Shown: positions 1 through 11,262, counted from the stretch's first letter. The stretch: DNA of 34,206 bases from Heterotrichella gracilis (GCA_032358255.1 JAULBX010027794.1:1-34206), one strand, 5' to 3'. Notes: generated from the letters alone by a model not told the origin. Numbers and translations: made by a program.

Positions 1-48
1 CCCCCCCCACCCCACCATCCGCGAACGGTGGAGGGCATCCCCACCCCT

Positions 49-3000
49 TCAGCCCACCACCTCCGCCCGCCTCAGCAGCTTCATGGCCCCCTCATGGTTG
101 CCCCCCACCATCTCAAGGTACACCATGAGCAGCAGGGCCTCGGGGCAGGTGGCATCCAGGGCCAGGGCTTGCAGCGCGCACTGCTGGGCCTGCGGGTGCG
201 GGTTGGGGGTTCATGGGCCTTGGGACACATTTGCGCTGGGGTTGGCAATACAACGTAGAGCGTTTTTGCAGGGACATACGCACTACCCACCACCACCACC
301 ACCACCAACACAATGATCATTCACCACCAACCACCTCCACATATCCCCACTGCCTTGCATTTACTTTCCCAGGTCCACGTTCCTGCATACCTCCCACCCA
401 CCCCACCATCACCACCACCCACCCCACCACCCCACCACCCACCTCTGTATACTCCCCCTGGCTTGCATATATGCTGGCCAGGTTGACGTACAGCGCCAGG
501 CGGGCGGGGGCGCCCGTGAGTGCCGCCACGTCAGCAGCATTACCCAGCGGGCCACCTTCACGCGCCCCCTCGGAGCCATTTGAGTGGGTGGTGGCGTTTA
601 GGGACACACCTGCGATGGGTGAGGGTTGGGGTGGTGGGGGCGAAGCAAGGGGGTGGGAATCAACACAATCATCCATCACTAGCTCGTTGTGGCAGTGGCA
701 TGTGGCATCAGGCGATTAAACAATCGACTGCAAGAAAACCACTCATAAACCCTCGCGTGAAACTCTGAACCCTGCCCTTACCCTCTGGTTGCCGATCCTC
801 TTCAGCCATGAGCTCAGTGGCATACAGCGCAAGGTGCTCTGCCGCCTGACCTCCCTGATTCAGCCTGCACAGCGCCTCCGCACAGTAGCAGTGCGCCAGG
901 AAGAGGTTGGTGCGCTGGAGGGAAGGAGACTGCGTGCAGGGGGGAAAGGGGTGGGTGGTGGTGGTGGGCCAGGTGGCAATGGTAGGTGTGGTGATGGATG
1001 GGTGGTGGTGGTGGAGGGTGGTGAGTTGGCAGTTTGACAGTTGGGTGGAGGACCCCTAAGCAGCAGCAGTGGTCCATGAGGAGGCGGGTGTGTTGCAGGG
1101 AGGGAAAGAAGGCGGCAAGTTTTAATTGCGAAGTAGGGTCGTGGTGAGGAAAGCAGGGTGGCGGGGAGGAAACCAAGGTCCAGAAGTCTTCAACCAATAC
1201 CGCCCCAACCCCACTTTCCTTGGAAGTGGGTGAAACCGCCCCACCCTGTCCCCACCACCCCCCACCTGCATGAGAGCGCGCCCCGATGCCAGTGCAGCGG
1301 TGGGGTGGCCCCCCACCAGGTACACATACGCTTGAGCTGCCAGCGCAGCCTGGCGGGTGAGGTGCAGGGCGGTGCGGGCGGATGCGGGGACCGGGGCGGG
1401 CAGCGGGGATGCGCCGGAGCCTGCACGGGGATTGCATATTGATTTTGGCCATCCTGTAAACCCATCCCCCAATAAAGGAGGCTAATGGCATGGGACTTTA
1501 ATAATACAGAGCAACGAGAGGCTCAATGAACAGGACTTTAATAAAACCAACAAAAGGTTGCCAACCGAACACCACCAGGGAAACCGACTATCACCAGGGT
1601 ATTTTCGAAGTTGGCACAAACTCCACCACCCACCTAGGGACCGCAGCGCGTGCCGAGCATGCGCCGCCAGGCTCTGCGTCCCACCCCCATTTTCGCCCAC
1701 CCACCCCCCACCCCCTTCTCCCCCTTGCTCGTCGCTCGCAGCAGCCTCAGCCGCAGCATCAGCCTGTGCCTGTGCCGCCTCCTGCGCCGCCTCCTCTTGG
1801 TCTAGGAGAAAGAGGGTGTTGGCTAGGCACTGCTGGGCGTAATCCAATGTGAGTGGAGGGGTGGGGGTGGTGGTGTCACCTGGAGGAGTGGAATGGCAAG
1901 GGGTGGCATTAGCCAGGCATTGGAGGGCGTTGGTGATGCTGCCACACGGTGTGTGTGTTGATAATTACGCGGTGGTTGGTTGGGGAGATTTCCTGTCAAC
2001 GCAGGTGTAACTCTAAATACAACTGCAGGTGGCACTGTGACACTGTCATTTTAGTGCACATTTGTCCATTTTTAACAAAAGAACAGTGACCCACTTCAGC
2101 TTGACGGGAAACCCTACCAACCCAATGCGCAGCCCTATGCAACTAACCTTAAAACGAATTCCAAACAAAATAAAAAACAATTTAGTACCCCACCTGATAT
2201 GGACAGCGCCTTGAGCTGCGCAGCCGCCTCCTCCGCCTGGTCAGCGGTGGGGAGTGGGGGGTCCAGCTGGGCGGGATTGGCCAGGGGGAGGATGATGCGG
2301 CGCAGAGGGGGGTCGCCGATGGTGTGGGGGGCCAGGCCGGGGGCGGTGGTGGTGGTGGTGGTGGTGCCGGTGGGGGCCTGGCGCTGGGAGCTGGTGGCGC
2401 CTGTGGGTGGTGGTGGGTGGGTAATGTAGTGGGTAATACTTACATTTAAAATAAAAGTGGGCATGACATGCAGCTGCTGTGCCCCCAGACGTGGCAGAAA
2501 ACACCCTAAAACGATGCCACGGAAACCCTACAAAGCTGCCTTTACTAAAACCCTACACCAGGCAGGGCAGCAAAACCCCCTGATGCTATCCAACCCCCCT
2601 CACCTATGCAGCACTCTGCCAGCCTGAGCCAGAAAGTTGGTGTGGCGTAGTGGGCAGGCAGGGGGGCATGCAGCAGCTGTTCAACAGAGGTCATAAAAAA
2701 ACCTGTATAACGCCTCCCTTCAAAAATTCTCATTACTAAAACTCTACACCAGGCAGGGCAGCAAAACCCCCTGATGCTATCCAACCCCCTTCACCTATGC
2801 AGCACTCTGCCAGCCTGAGCCAGAAGGTGGACGTGGCGTAGTATGCGGGCAGGGCGGCATGCAGCAGCTGTGCGGCGGCTGCCCAGTTGCGTAGCATGAG
2901 GTGCTGGAGGGCTGCGTTGTAGAGAATGGGGGGGCGCTGGTCCAGGGGGAGGGAGGGGGGCGAGGCCGCCACCTGCAGAGATTGAGAATGTATTGACATT

Positions 3001-6000
3001 AAGAACAGATTGAGAACGAATTGACCGGGAACGTATTTTTTCAATTCACAGCTCATCCCTGCAATCCAAATTATTGGGCCAAAATGCAGCCACAGCCCCA
3101 CTTGGGTGCCATTCACTCGACAATGAGCCATCGCCTTTCCTAAACACATGTACCTGCCCATGACGCCACCACCACACAGCTGGACCCCCTCCAGACACCC
3201 ACATTTTTCTGTCCTGAACACAGAACACCGAGTGGCGCACGCAACAACCCCAGCCCCGAATCCGCCAACACCACCACCACCGCACAGCTTGACCCAACCA
3301 CTGAAGCACAGCGCAGCGCTGTGGTGCTTGCCCAGCCGGTGGTGCAATCCCCCCACCACCACCAGCGCTTGCCACCCACCCTTCACCCCACCCACCCTCC
3401 CTCCACCCCACCCACCCACCCCGCACACACACCTGTTCACCACCAGTGCACAGCTTGACCCCTTCGCTGAAGCACAGCGCGGCGGTGTGGTGCTTGCCCA
3501 GCCGGTGGTGCACGCACCCCATGTCACACAGCAGCGCAGCCCTGAGGGTGGGGGCGGGGGCGGGGGCGGGGGCGGTGGGGGGGGAGGGCAGGGCCTGGGT
3601 GAGCAGCTCGGCTGCCTGGCGCAGGTTGTGGCGGGAGTACTCGAGTTGTGCATGCACAAAGAGGGCCTGCAGCAGGGGGGAAAGGGAGGAGTTAGCGATT
3701 GGACACGGGCTTGTAATGTGCATCCTGGTGAATAGGGGAGAAAAGGAGGCGGGGATAAAGGGGAGGGCTCCGCTGCCTGGCGCAGGATGTGGCGGAAGTA
3801 TTCGAGCATGGCACGGACAAAGAGGGCTTGCAAGGGGGTGGGGCAGGGGTATACTGCATCAAGACTTTGCTCCATCTCCCCCGGCAACACCCCCAAAACG
3901 ATCCACCTGCTAGCTCCAAGACCCTTCAAATCCCATTACATACTCCCCGCGTCCCCTTTCCAATCCCCCTTACACCCCTTGGGGTCGCCCCAGGGCCAGA
4001 GCCAGGCGGGCACCATACACCCCCACCAGCTGGCACGCCTCCAGGCCACTTCCACCCCGAAAGCCACCCTAAAAACCCTACAAGAAACCCTTTAAAAACC
4101 CTATAGAAACCCACCTGTTTGCTCCCTCCGTCCCCATTCAGCTCCCGCGTACACCCCTTGGGGTCGCCCAGGGCCAGAGCCAGGCGGGCGCGGTACACCC
4201 CCGCCAGCTGGCGCGCCTCCAGACCATACACGCTGGCAAGGCGCGCATCGGCAGAAGGGCTGCGGTGCTCAGGCGCTAGGCCAGTGAAGAGTGCGTGTGG
4301 GGCGTCTGAGGGTTGTTCGGGATCGTCTGCGGGTGTGGGGGTGGGGAGTGGTGATGTGGGGTGTTGGGCACGCTTGGTGTGGGGCCCTGAGTGGGCACGC
4401 TGGGAGGGGGGTGATGGGGTTTTCATAGGCAAGGGTGCGCACTGCGAGGTTTGCATTCCATGTATTGCAACGATCAAACTGCGTTAATCACACTACACAT
4501 GCCCCGCCCCATACCTGACCCACCCCCACCGCCCGTGCTGGGGATGCTGTTTGATCTAGACAGAGGCGGAACCTCCCCTGCCAGCTCATAGGGGTGGTCG
4601 CTGCCTAGGCCAAATGCCTTGTCAAGGTAGGCGAGCACACCTGCAGAGAGTGCGTGTTAGGGTTAAGGGTTAAGGTAAAGGGTTTGAGGGTTTGGGCATT
4701 TTCTAAGGATGCGAGCACACCTGCATGGAGGAGGTGTTAGGGTGGTAGGGTGTAGGGTCTACAATTACATGTGTAAGATGTAGGGTTTAGGGGTTGGGCT
4801 TGTCAAGGTAAGCGGGAGACGGAATGCAGAGGGAGGTGGGTGTGGAAAAGGGGGACAAGGTTGGGGGTCCATGCGCAGCCCGATGCCCTCACGAGGGTTC
4901 ACATGCAAACCAATACCCTTGCGAGGGTCAACGCCGCCTTGCCACCATGAGAGGGTTATCTTGCCCCATGCGAGAGGGGTTCCTTAACCTCCATGCCATG
5001 TCATGCAATGCCATGCCATCCCACCATGCCCTGCCATGTGCGGCGGCCATACCTGCCGCCTCCCGCACTTTGCCGCATCCCAGGTAGATTTCGAGCAGCA
5101 GCGTGCATATGCGCAGCGCGGTAGGCTCATCTAGTGGTTCAATGTCCTCGTATAGCTTTTCAAGGATGGCTGCTGCCTTTCGGTGCTGCTGGAGCTGGAA
5201 AAGGATGGTGGCCTGGGAAAGAGCAGTTGGGAGGAAGAGTTAGAGGGAAATTGCCTGAAAGCATTTCCGCGGGTGGCTGCTGCCTTGCGGTGCTGCTTGC
5301 TGCAAAAGAACGGTTGCTAGGGTTCACGCAAAAGGGGTTTGGTCACTACGTGCCCTTAACACACGCGAGGTTGTAACCGCGAAATGGCTGGCATGCCAAT
5401 GTGTTGCCATGTCACGCGCGCCTTCGCTGGTGCGGGCAAGATCTGCAGTACAGATCGCCCCAGAGCTGGAATGCAGGTATTAATCAGTGCATTTCCCCAC
5501 CACCCCATACCACCATACCGCTAAGATACAGGTAACATAGCCACCATATGCGACGAGGGGTTGCTGTACACGCATGCGTGTGCGGTGCATTGCTATCGGC
5601 AGGGGTGTTATTATACAACCAGAAATTCCCTGCATGTGCCCCACCTTGTTGAGCTTGACCAGGGAGGGGTCATACTCCTCCAGGAGCTCTACCGCTGCAT
5701 CCCCCTTGTCTGCCTCCTTGCCCTTTTTGGCGTTCCCGTTCGCAGTGGCGCTGGGGCCGGGTTTGCTGGTGTTGCCGGTCTGCACATGTTCAATGCCCCA
5801 GGTGTTAGACCTTGCCAGAGGAAACCTCTGACTTTCAAAGCACTGAGGTGAATTTGGTTGCTGTGGCAAAATTTCCTGCAGATCTCCTGCTGTAGAAAAT
5901 AAACCCATTGCAGTGTGGATGGTAGTCCAGCACGTACCTCAAGTGCGGCCAATGAATCCAACAGCGCCGGAACGTCCTTGCAGCCTGACGTGTAGAACTG

Positions 6001-6274
6001 GACAATAGCGATGTTGTGCTGGACCTGGATAGGTGAAACCAGACCACGTCAGTTGAACACATTGCTGCACAAGGACAAGGTTGTAGCCACCACTGGATGC
6101 TTGGACAAGTGGTGGGGAGAGCCATGGTACACAATGCCAAGTGCACACCTTCAAGTCCTTTGGGTTCTTCGCTAACAACTGCTTAAGGACCTTCAAGCAG
6201 CCCTCATATTGCTGCTGCTCCCACAGTGCAAAAGCCTGCTGGCCTAACGCTGAGTTGGTGGCAGCGGTGGGCAT
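49..6274 (-). CDS. CNOT10: CCR4-NOT complex subunit 10 (CNOT10), 14 exons
   Basis: TPR-type scaffold subunit of the CCR4-NOT deadenylase complex, which shortens mRNA poly(A) tails. Exons in transcript order: 6274-6149, 6024-5938, 5779-5645, 5212-5053, 4640-4515, 4326-4115, 3666-3433, 2972-2795, 2400-2194, 1879-1712, 1420-1266, 929-782, 609-443, 189-49. All introns are GT-AG and phases agree throughout, giving about 747 aa, close to human CNOT10 (744 aa). Family-like blocks include HNIAIVQFYTSG, ILFQLQQHRKAAAILEKLYE, ALLCDMGCVHHRLGKHHTAA, STFWLRLAECCIG and ARLALYVNLASIYASQGEYT. The start is the Met of MPTAATNSALGQQAF; an in-frame Met 60 nt upstream (6334) is an alternative. A splice donor-like GT just before the TGA at 49-51 means a further exon outside the window cannot be excluded. 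Low-complexity inserts are a poly-Thr run (exon 9) and a Pro-Ala run (exon 7). It diverges from the first SUMO gene. Confidence 0.88.
2604..2676 (-). repeat. duplicated 3' half of CNOT10 exon 8 (exon 8b)
   Basis: A near-copy of the 3' part of exon 8 lies in the intron that follows it. It encodes ALPAYYATSTFWLRLAECCIG-like sequence with a few substitutions (APLPAHYATPTFW). It keeps the GTGAGG donor and about 60 nt of following intron, and a T-rich tract ending in AACAG gives it a possible acceptor. At 73 nt it takes phase 0 and leaves phase 1, exactly like exon 8 (178 nt). Confidence 0.8.
3291..3352 (-). repeat. partial copy of CNOT10 exon 7 3' end
   Basis: This intronic stretch repeats the end of exon 7 (the GKHHTAALCFSEGVKLC part at about 3450-3515), with several substitutions. 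A shorter trace of the same sequence sits at about 3168-3192. No usable complete exon can be made from either copy. Confidence 0.7.
3766..3838 (-). repeat. partial copy of CNOT10 exon 7 5' end
   Basis: This copy repeats the first part of exon 7 (original LFVHAQLEYSRHNLRQAAE, here LFVRAMLEYFRHILRQAAE). It lies in the intron before exon 7 and diverges after the copied segment. Confidence 0.75.
3975..4062 (-). repeat. partial copy of CNOT10 exon 6
   Basis: This intronic stretch just after exon 6 repeats the exon segment at about 4158-4230 (GLEARQLAGVYRARLALALG part) with substitutions. A separate fragment of the exon 5 start recurs at about 4705-4725 next to GTTAGGG-like repeats. Confidence 0.7.
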
Positions 6275-7100
6275 GATGGCATATTGGTGCACGTTTGAGC
6301 CTCCTCGAACATACAAGCTATTGCTGGAGGTCAACCAGATAACAACAGAAAGGCAGTTTGAACGGACACTGCAGCTGTAGAAACCGATGTGATTGGCTGG
6401 TCGGGATGGGTTTACTGTTCAAGTACTGCTACACAACCCTGCTGGTGGCCTGTGACCCACGTGAGTGAAGGCTACAACATACACCTCAACGTGGCGCTTA
6501 GATGCACTCAGAACTGACGTTGTATGGCTCATTTACTCTCTTAACTTTTGCCAGGAAAGTTTTTATTGGCGCATTAATCTGCGCGGCCCCCCAGGCGGCC
6601 GGTGGAAATATATATTTTCCAAAACACTGTTTGAAACGTGCTTCGCGTGAAAAGCAGCACTCTTAACTGTAGCTGCCCTGTTTGATGCTTGTAACCAACA
6701 GGTCCCTCTCTATTCCCTCTCTACTTCACTGCCGGTATCGCTAACGGAAGCATACACTTTGAGGGTGCGGAACGTTGGCCAGCGTGTCCTACTCTTGAGG
6801 TACGTCCCTGTGTGTGCTTGCAGGCAGATACCATCTGCTGCCCAGGCAGACTTGGAAACTTGGGTTGCGTTCGGTGTTTTTTTTGTGGATGCCCTCGTGG
6901 GGTTTTTTACCAAGTAGATTGTTGATTGTTTTTTTTTAAAAAGTGTCCCTCACCTACGGAAGTCATACCGTCTCAGCCAGCTTGTTGACCTGATCAACCC
7001 AACGTTGGGCTACACACTGGATAAAGTCTCAAACTGTGCCAGTATATCACCGTCACCTTCTAACTACGATCCGTCTCTCCAGGGAGTTAACTTAGACACC
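6275..7100. promoter_or_regulatory. divergent promoter region CNOT10 / SUMO-1
   Basis: This 826-bp gap separates the CNOT10 start (-) from the first SUMO start (+), so it should hold both promoters. An AT-rich GAAATATATATTTTCC tract near 6605 could be a TATA-like element. No coding sequence with recognisable similarity was seen. Confidence 0.45.
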
Positions 7101-7842
7101 ATGGCTGACGAAGGCAGCGGCGAGTTTGCCCCCACCAAGCCCAAGGTGGAGGGAGGATCCACGCTGTCTTTGACTGTCAAGGACCAGGCAGGTAAGAACA
7201 GCTGCACGCGGCCCTTTGGCAGCTGTGCTGAGGTCCCCTGTAACTGATGGCTGCACCACCCCGCTTGGATATGGCGTTAACAGCCAACCCTGAGCAGGTT
7301 TCTGCCCTTGTCACCAGCTTACTTACTTCTATTAGCTGGTGCCAATTTGGGACTCCCAAGTCTATGCCAGGCTTGTATGTATTGCTATTGCTTCCTGTCT
7401 GACATGCAGACTTGGGCTGCCTCGCCAGCGGCGAGCCGCAGCTCCGCCATTTAACCCCAAACCCTAAACCCTAAGCATGACCTTAAAACCCTATCTGCAA
7501 CCACAGCTCGAGCCATTAAGTTTGACAACCTGCAAGTAGTACAGCGAGCGCCATCCAGCTCTGTCTTAAGTCCAGCACCATTCTGAGTTTGTGGCAATCG
7601 TTAGTACCCAGCAGTGACCTGCTATGTGCACCACAGGTGGCGAGGTCCAGTTCAAGGTCAAGTCAACAACCAAGCTCGACAAGATCATGCACGCCTACTG
7701 CGAGAAGAAGGCGCTGGACCGGCAATACCTCAAGTTCCTGTTTGAGGGGGAGCGGTTGAGGCCCGAGGACACGCCTGAGGGCAGGGACATGGAGGACGGG
7801 GACTGCATCGATGCAGTGGTGGAGCAAGTGGGCGGCAACTAG
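7101..7842 (+). CDS. SUMO: SUMO precursor, first tandem copy
   Basis: Small ubiquitin-like modifier, conjugated to lysines of target proteins by E1/E2/E3 SUMO enzymes. Exons 7101-7191 and 7637-7842, with a GTAAGA donor and a CAG acceptor, give 98 aa. The N-terminal tail (about 25 residues) is flexible and acidic/Pro-Lys rich. The beta-grasp fold follows: LSLTVKDQAGGEVQFKVKS, KLDKIMHAYCEKKALDR, LKFLFEGERLRPEDTPE, and the MEDGDCIDAVVEQ motif typical of SUMO. It ends GGN, so a SUMO protease must remove one residue to expose the diglycine. Most SUMOs have QTGG; here it is QVGG. It is about 2.2 kb from a second copy on the same strand. Assignment to SUMO rather than ubiquitin or NEDD8 rests on the tail and the MEDGD-IDA motif. 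Confidence 0.92.
7459..7475. repeat. telomere-like CCCTAAA motif in SUMO-1 intron
   Basis: AAACCCTAAACCCTAAG is two plant-type telomere units inside the intron. Similar short motifs occur in most introns of the window, for example at 20471-20483, 20889-20906, 24607-24622 and 30285-30299. Confidence 0.8.
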
Positions 7843-9275
7843 TTCTTGGAGAATCTCCGTGGCGTTGCCTTGGGAGCGGCGTTGGGAGTGGACCCGGCAG
7901 CACCAGCTGCTGCTCATCTGTGTATTGTTGCACGGGCAAGCACGTCTGAGACAGTTGGGCGCTGCTGGAGTTTTCCATCTCCGTCTTGGAGCGCTCTGTG
8001 CATGTACCAGGAGGGGGGTCAATGGCAAACTTGGATTGGGGGGTTTTGTGTTCCAGGAACCTTATGGTCTCAGGCAGCATAAGTGAACTTTTGTGTTCCC
8101 CCCCCTTTGGGTTTTGGCACGGCAAGCGGGGAGGGCAGGGTGTGGGCAGCTATGACATACGTACAGTGACTTCAGCTCTAGCTGACATTCCTTGTATGTA
8201 TTGTAACCCCGCAACCCCATAAGCAGGCAGCGGCGAGGTATTGCAGTTGCGTCAGCGAACCCCTGACAAGGGGCACTATGGGGCTCACCTTGTTGTGGGA
8301 TAGAAAAAGTTGCCGCTTGCAGTGTGCTGGGAATGGTTTCTTTCTTGTACGGAGTGGGTGTGGGTGTAGCAGTAGCTTTCGTGTTTAGATTCTGTTTTTT
8401 TCTTCAGTGAGGGGCATTATGATGGGGGCAGTGCATGGCGCGGATGGCGTGGATGGCGTGCTGGGCATGTTGGCTTTGGGTCTTAACACTTTACAGACTT
8501 TGTCGACAATTTAAAGTGCTATTGCAATGGTGACGGTGCTAGTCTTTACTAGCCCGCACTCGTGCAAGGCTTCGAGCTGTAACCAGGACCCATCCCAACG
8601 GAACTTCACTTTATGGTACCCGCTAGATCTACAGGTGATGCTCTCTTGAGTGTCCCTGCACAGCTGCAGCAAGTAATATACTGCACCTGTTGCATGCGCA
8701 CGCGGCGTTATAAGACCTGTGCAACTTTGCAATCAAGCTTGTAGCTGTTCAAAGCAGCTGTTTGAAGTTCAAGCAGCCAGGCACCTGAGTAAACCGCCAG
8801 TTGGCGCCTCTGTGGCCAACGGAGCTGCTTTTCGCAACAAGGTTTCCATTGTCAAAACGTTCAGCAGCAAACGCCCAGGTGATGATCCCTGCTGCTGCCA
8901 GGCTACAAGGGCGTGGTCCTGGTTTGACTGCTCAAATTAACGGTGTCCCACTTCGATTTTAGAACAGTAAACTCAAGTCGCCTGTGATTGTGACCAGCAA
9001 GAAGCGGTGTGGCTGGTATACCAACAACCTGCAAACTTAACTTACCCTGGTACGGATGTTGGTGAATCAGCAGAAAATTTGGTGTCATTATGAGTTCCGT
9101 ACAACTCAGATGGGCAATTTGCATATGCATGCATTATGGTAGTGGAGACCCACTCTGGGAACCTGGACAGGTTCAGAAGTGGCACTCTGTTTCACCAACC
9201 CATTGTTGTTTGGATGGAGCCCTAAAGAGTCATAGTTTATCACCGACACCTTGTACCTGTTCCCCAGGTGGCACC
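7843..9275. other. SUMO-1 3' flank and SUMO-2 upstream region
   Basis: I see no convincing gene here. The first part is the SUMO-1 3' UTR. Segments at about 7914-8040 and 8905-9025 are recognisably repeated, in the same order, downstream of SUMO-2 (about 10063-10165 and 10545-10655), so the tandem duplication took the 3' flank with it. An open frame at 8719-8940 has a transit-peptide-like composition but no continuation. Confidence 0.6.
8202..8206 (+). terminator. TGTAA polyadenylation signal candidate for SUMO-1
   Basis: TGTAA, the common green-algal poly(A) signal, lies about 360 nt after the SUMO-1 stop. The site itself is inferred. Confidence 0.45.
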
Positions 9276-10015
9276 ATGGCTGACGAAGGAAGCGGCGAGT
9301 TTGCCCCCACCAAGCCCAAGGTGGAGGGAGGATCCACACTGTCTTTGACAGTCAGGGACCAGACAGGCAAGAACAGCTGCTGCCACAGCGGCCACCCACT
9401 GGCCTGTTGCCAGATCGGGTACTCCACCCGCTTCTAATATGGCATTGACAGCCAGCCAACCAGTCATACGGCGTTTACACCTGGCTGTCAATACCATATT
9501 CAGGAGCAAGTTCTTAGACTTCACCATCTACTCAGCTCTCGTGCTCACGTTTTGCAGAAAGTGAAGTATGCACAGCCTTGGACCCCTAAGTGGCACCATA
9601 CACCACGCTGTGCACTTTCATTGGTCATGGGGCATTCGTAACATACAGTGAACCAGCATTGCTTGGCTACTTACACGCACTCCAGCAGTACAGGCAGATA
9701 AAGCAGTCACCCCTGCTCAGCTCACCCTTGGCAGACAATGTATCTATTTCTGAGTGTCCTAGACTTCAAGATCCTTACCCAGCAACGCACCTGCCCTCTC
9801 TCACTCCAGGTGGCGAGGTCCAGTTCAAGGTGAAGGTAACAACCAAGCTTGACAAGATCATGAACGCCTACTGCGAGAAGAAGGCAGTCAACCGCGAGAA
9901 CCTTAAATTCCTGTTTGACGGGCAACGGTTGAAGGCAGATGACACCCCCGAGAACCTGGATATGGAGGATGGGGACTGCATCGATGCGGTGATTGAGCAA
10001 GTCGGCGGCAACTAG
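9276..10015 (+). CDS. SUMO: SUMO precursor, second tandem copy (GC-AG intron)
   Basis: Second small ubiquitin-like modifier. Exons 9276-9366 and 9810-10015 give 98 aa, with the same intron position and phase as the first copy. The N-terminal exon is almost identical (LTVRDQTG instead of LTVKDQAG). The second exon differs more, with KIMNAYCEKKAVNRENLKFL and LFDGQRLKADDTPENLDMED, and is closer to typical SUMO sequence than copy one. It ends EQVGGN and needs one-residue trimming. The donor reads AG then GCAAGA, where copy one has GTAAGA, so splicing appears to use a GC-AG intron. A CCCAG immediately before GTGGCACCATG might be an acceptor of a 5' UTR intron. Lysines in the tail (TKPKVEG) could be chain-forming sites, though none is a canonical psi-K-x-E motif. 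Confidence 0.92.
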
Positions 10016-10302
10016 GTGTGCTGTTGCCTGGGGAAAGGTGTGTAGTGGGGACAGGTGCCCCAGCTGCTGTCCATTTGTGTACTGTTGCAAGGATACGCCA
10101 GTTTGAATGGAGACAGTTGGGCGCTACTTGAATATTTCCTCCTTTGTACCACGATGGGTGTCAACCCTTAAACCCCGACCCAATCCACTATGGTTGCCTT
10201 TGAACTGGCTTTCTGGGTTCAGGTATTGTTTATGATCTGTTCAACTGGCTGCACTGAAAACATACATTCCACCTGCTGCAAGCGCAGGTAGCACGGCAAC
10301 AC

Positions 10303-10317
10303 TGTAACTTTGTGTAA
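10303..10317 (+). terminator. two TGTAA poly(A) signal candidates for SUMO-2
   Basis: TGTAA occurs at 10303-10307 and 10313-10317, about 290-300 nt after the stop, a distance comparable to the first copy. Confidence 0.45.
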
Positions 10318-10701
10318 GTACTGCTCAATAGCATTCTGCCCAGTTGCCCAGCTGTGCATGTATTACGGACACAGGCGTGGCGCAGGTGTCAGTGTGGTTG
10401 AGTGAAACCATATTGCCATAGGCACCGCCAGTTTCGGAGAACGAAATAGCACAAGCCAACGCCAGATTACACACGGCGTGAAGCCATCAGGGAGTGTTGG
10501 ACAAGTTTGCATGTCACGACATCAGCAGTACACCACATTGGTAGCTCAAGGGCCTAGGTTGTTCAAATCACTGGTGTCCCAAATGCACAGACAGTACACT
10601 GAACTCGCCTGTGAGTGTGGCAAGCAAATTGGCGTGGCTGGTAATCTAGCTAGCGGGTTGGCCTATTGCCAAAAATGGAGCAAAGATGCGCACTTGTGGC
10701 C

Positions 10702-10706
10702 TTACA
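10702..10706 (-). terminator. TGTAA poly(A) signal candidate for uL18m
   Basis: TGTAA on the minus strand, about 200 nt after the stop of the uL18m gene. Confidence 0.35.
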
Positions 10707-10908
10707 ATCCCAGGCAAAAACATAGTGCAAAGTTCAAAGGTGCAAAGTCTGGACTTAAGTACAAGGCTGCTTGCTGCTGCGCCTGCTGCTGGGCTACAAC
10801 TGCCTGTTCTAAGCACCAAGCGCCGGCTGTGCGCCTCCATGGCAGCGCAGGCTTTTGACACCTCCAACACTGAACCCCCAGCTATGCTGCACAGAGCATC
10901 CCTGGGCA

Positions 10909-11262
10909 CTATTGGCCCCTCACAAGCCTGCTGCTTGCCCACGTGCTGTACTTGAACCGCATGCCCTCCTCCCGCAGCGAGGTGATGACCGCTGCAAACT
11001 TGCCATGGAACTTCTCGCCATGCTTGCGCTTCCACACGATGGGACCGTCGCAGCCCTGCTCCAGAGCCCTCTTGGCAAGCACTTTGCCTAGGTAGGAGCA
11101 GGCAGGCACGTCTCGCGTGCTAGGCAGGTCGCTCTTCAATACCTTCTCGCATGTGGTGGCTCGAGCCACGGTGGCCCCATCGGCGGTGCGGACGATTTGG
11201 GCGGAGGCGTACTTGTTGGACAGGAATATGTTGAGGTAGAAGGGCTGAGTGATAGGCCGCAT
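10909..11262 (-). CDS. mitochondrial large-subunit ribosomal protein uL18m (L18p/L5e family)
   Basis: uL18-family protein that binds 5S rRNA in the large subunit central protuberance; this short plant-type form is thought to act in mitochondria. The gene is a single uninterrupted frame of 117 aa. Its start FYLNIFLSNKYASAQIVR matches the land-plant L18p/L5e pattern. It is followed by ATTCEKVLKSDLPSTRDV, the YLGKVLAKRALEQ helix, and a basic KRKHGEKFHGKFAAVI segment near residues 78-93, close to the conserved R(K)-x-x-R-YHGK-KA of plant homologues. Plant proteins end soon after GVKLL; here about ten extra residues follow GMRF. No presequence is visible, which is also true of several plant homologues. 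It is divergent from the MTFP1 gene, another mitochondrial protein. Confidence 0.82.
   Translation of the reverse strand: MRPITQPFYLNIFLSNKYASAQIVRTADGATVARATTCEKVLKSDLPSTRDVPACSYLGKVLAKRALEQGCDGPIVWKRKHGEKFHGKFAAVITSLREEGMRFKYSTWASSRLVRGQ

Larger units (their letters stand above)
10016..10908. other. convergent 3' region, SUMO-2 and uL18m
   Basis: This stretch holds the SUMO-2 3' UTR and the uL18m 3' UTR. Duplicated SUMO-1 flank sequence is present. The open frames here (for example 10478-10858) are Cys/Lys-rich and match no family I recognise. Confidence 0.55.

Noticed and set aside
3148..3735. Plus-strand 195-aa frame opposite CNOT10
   Set aside because: Antisense shadow of exon 7 and its copies, made of Pro/His/Gly runs.
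7459..7475. True chromosome end or telomere
   Set aside because: Only one to three TTTAGGG-type units occur at any site, always internal and mostly inside introns.
8719..8940. Transit-peptide-like frame between the SUMO genes
   Set aside because: A donor-like site exists, but no downstream exon exists before SUMO-2, and the segment belongs to the duplicated flank.
10478..10858. Plus-strand 126-aa frame after SUMO-2
   Set aside because: Overlaps duplicated 3' flank sequence and has a Cys/Ala run from a CTG-rich tract; not protein-like.
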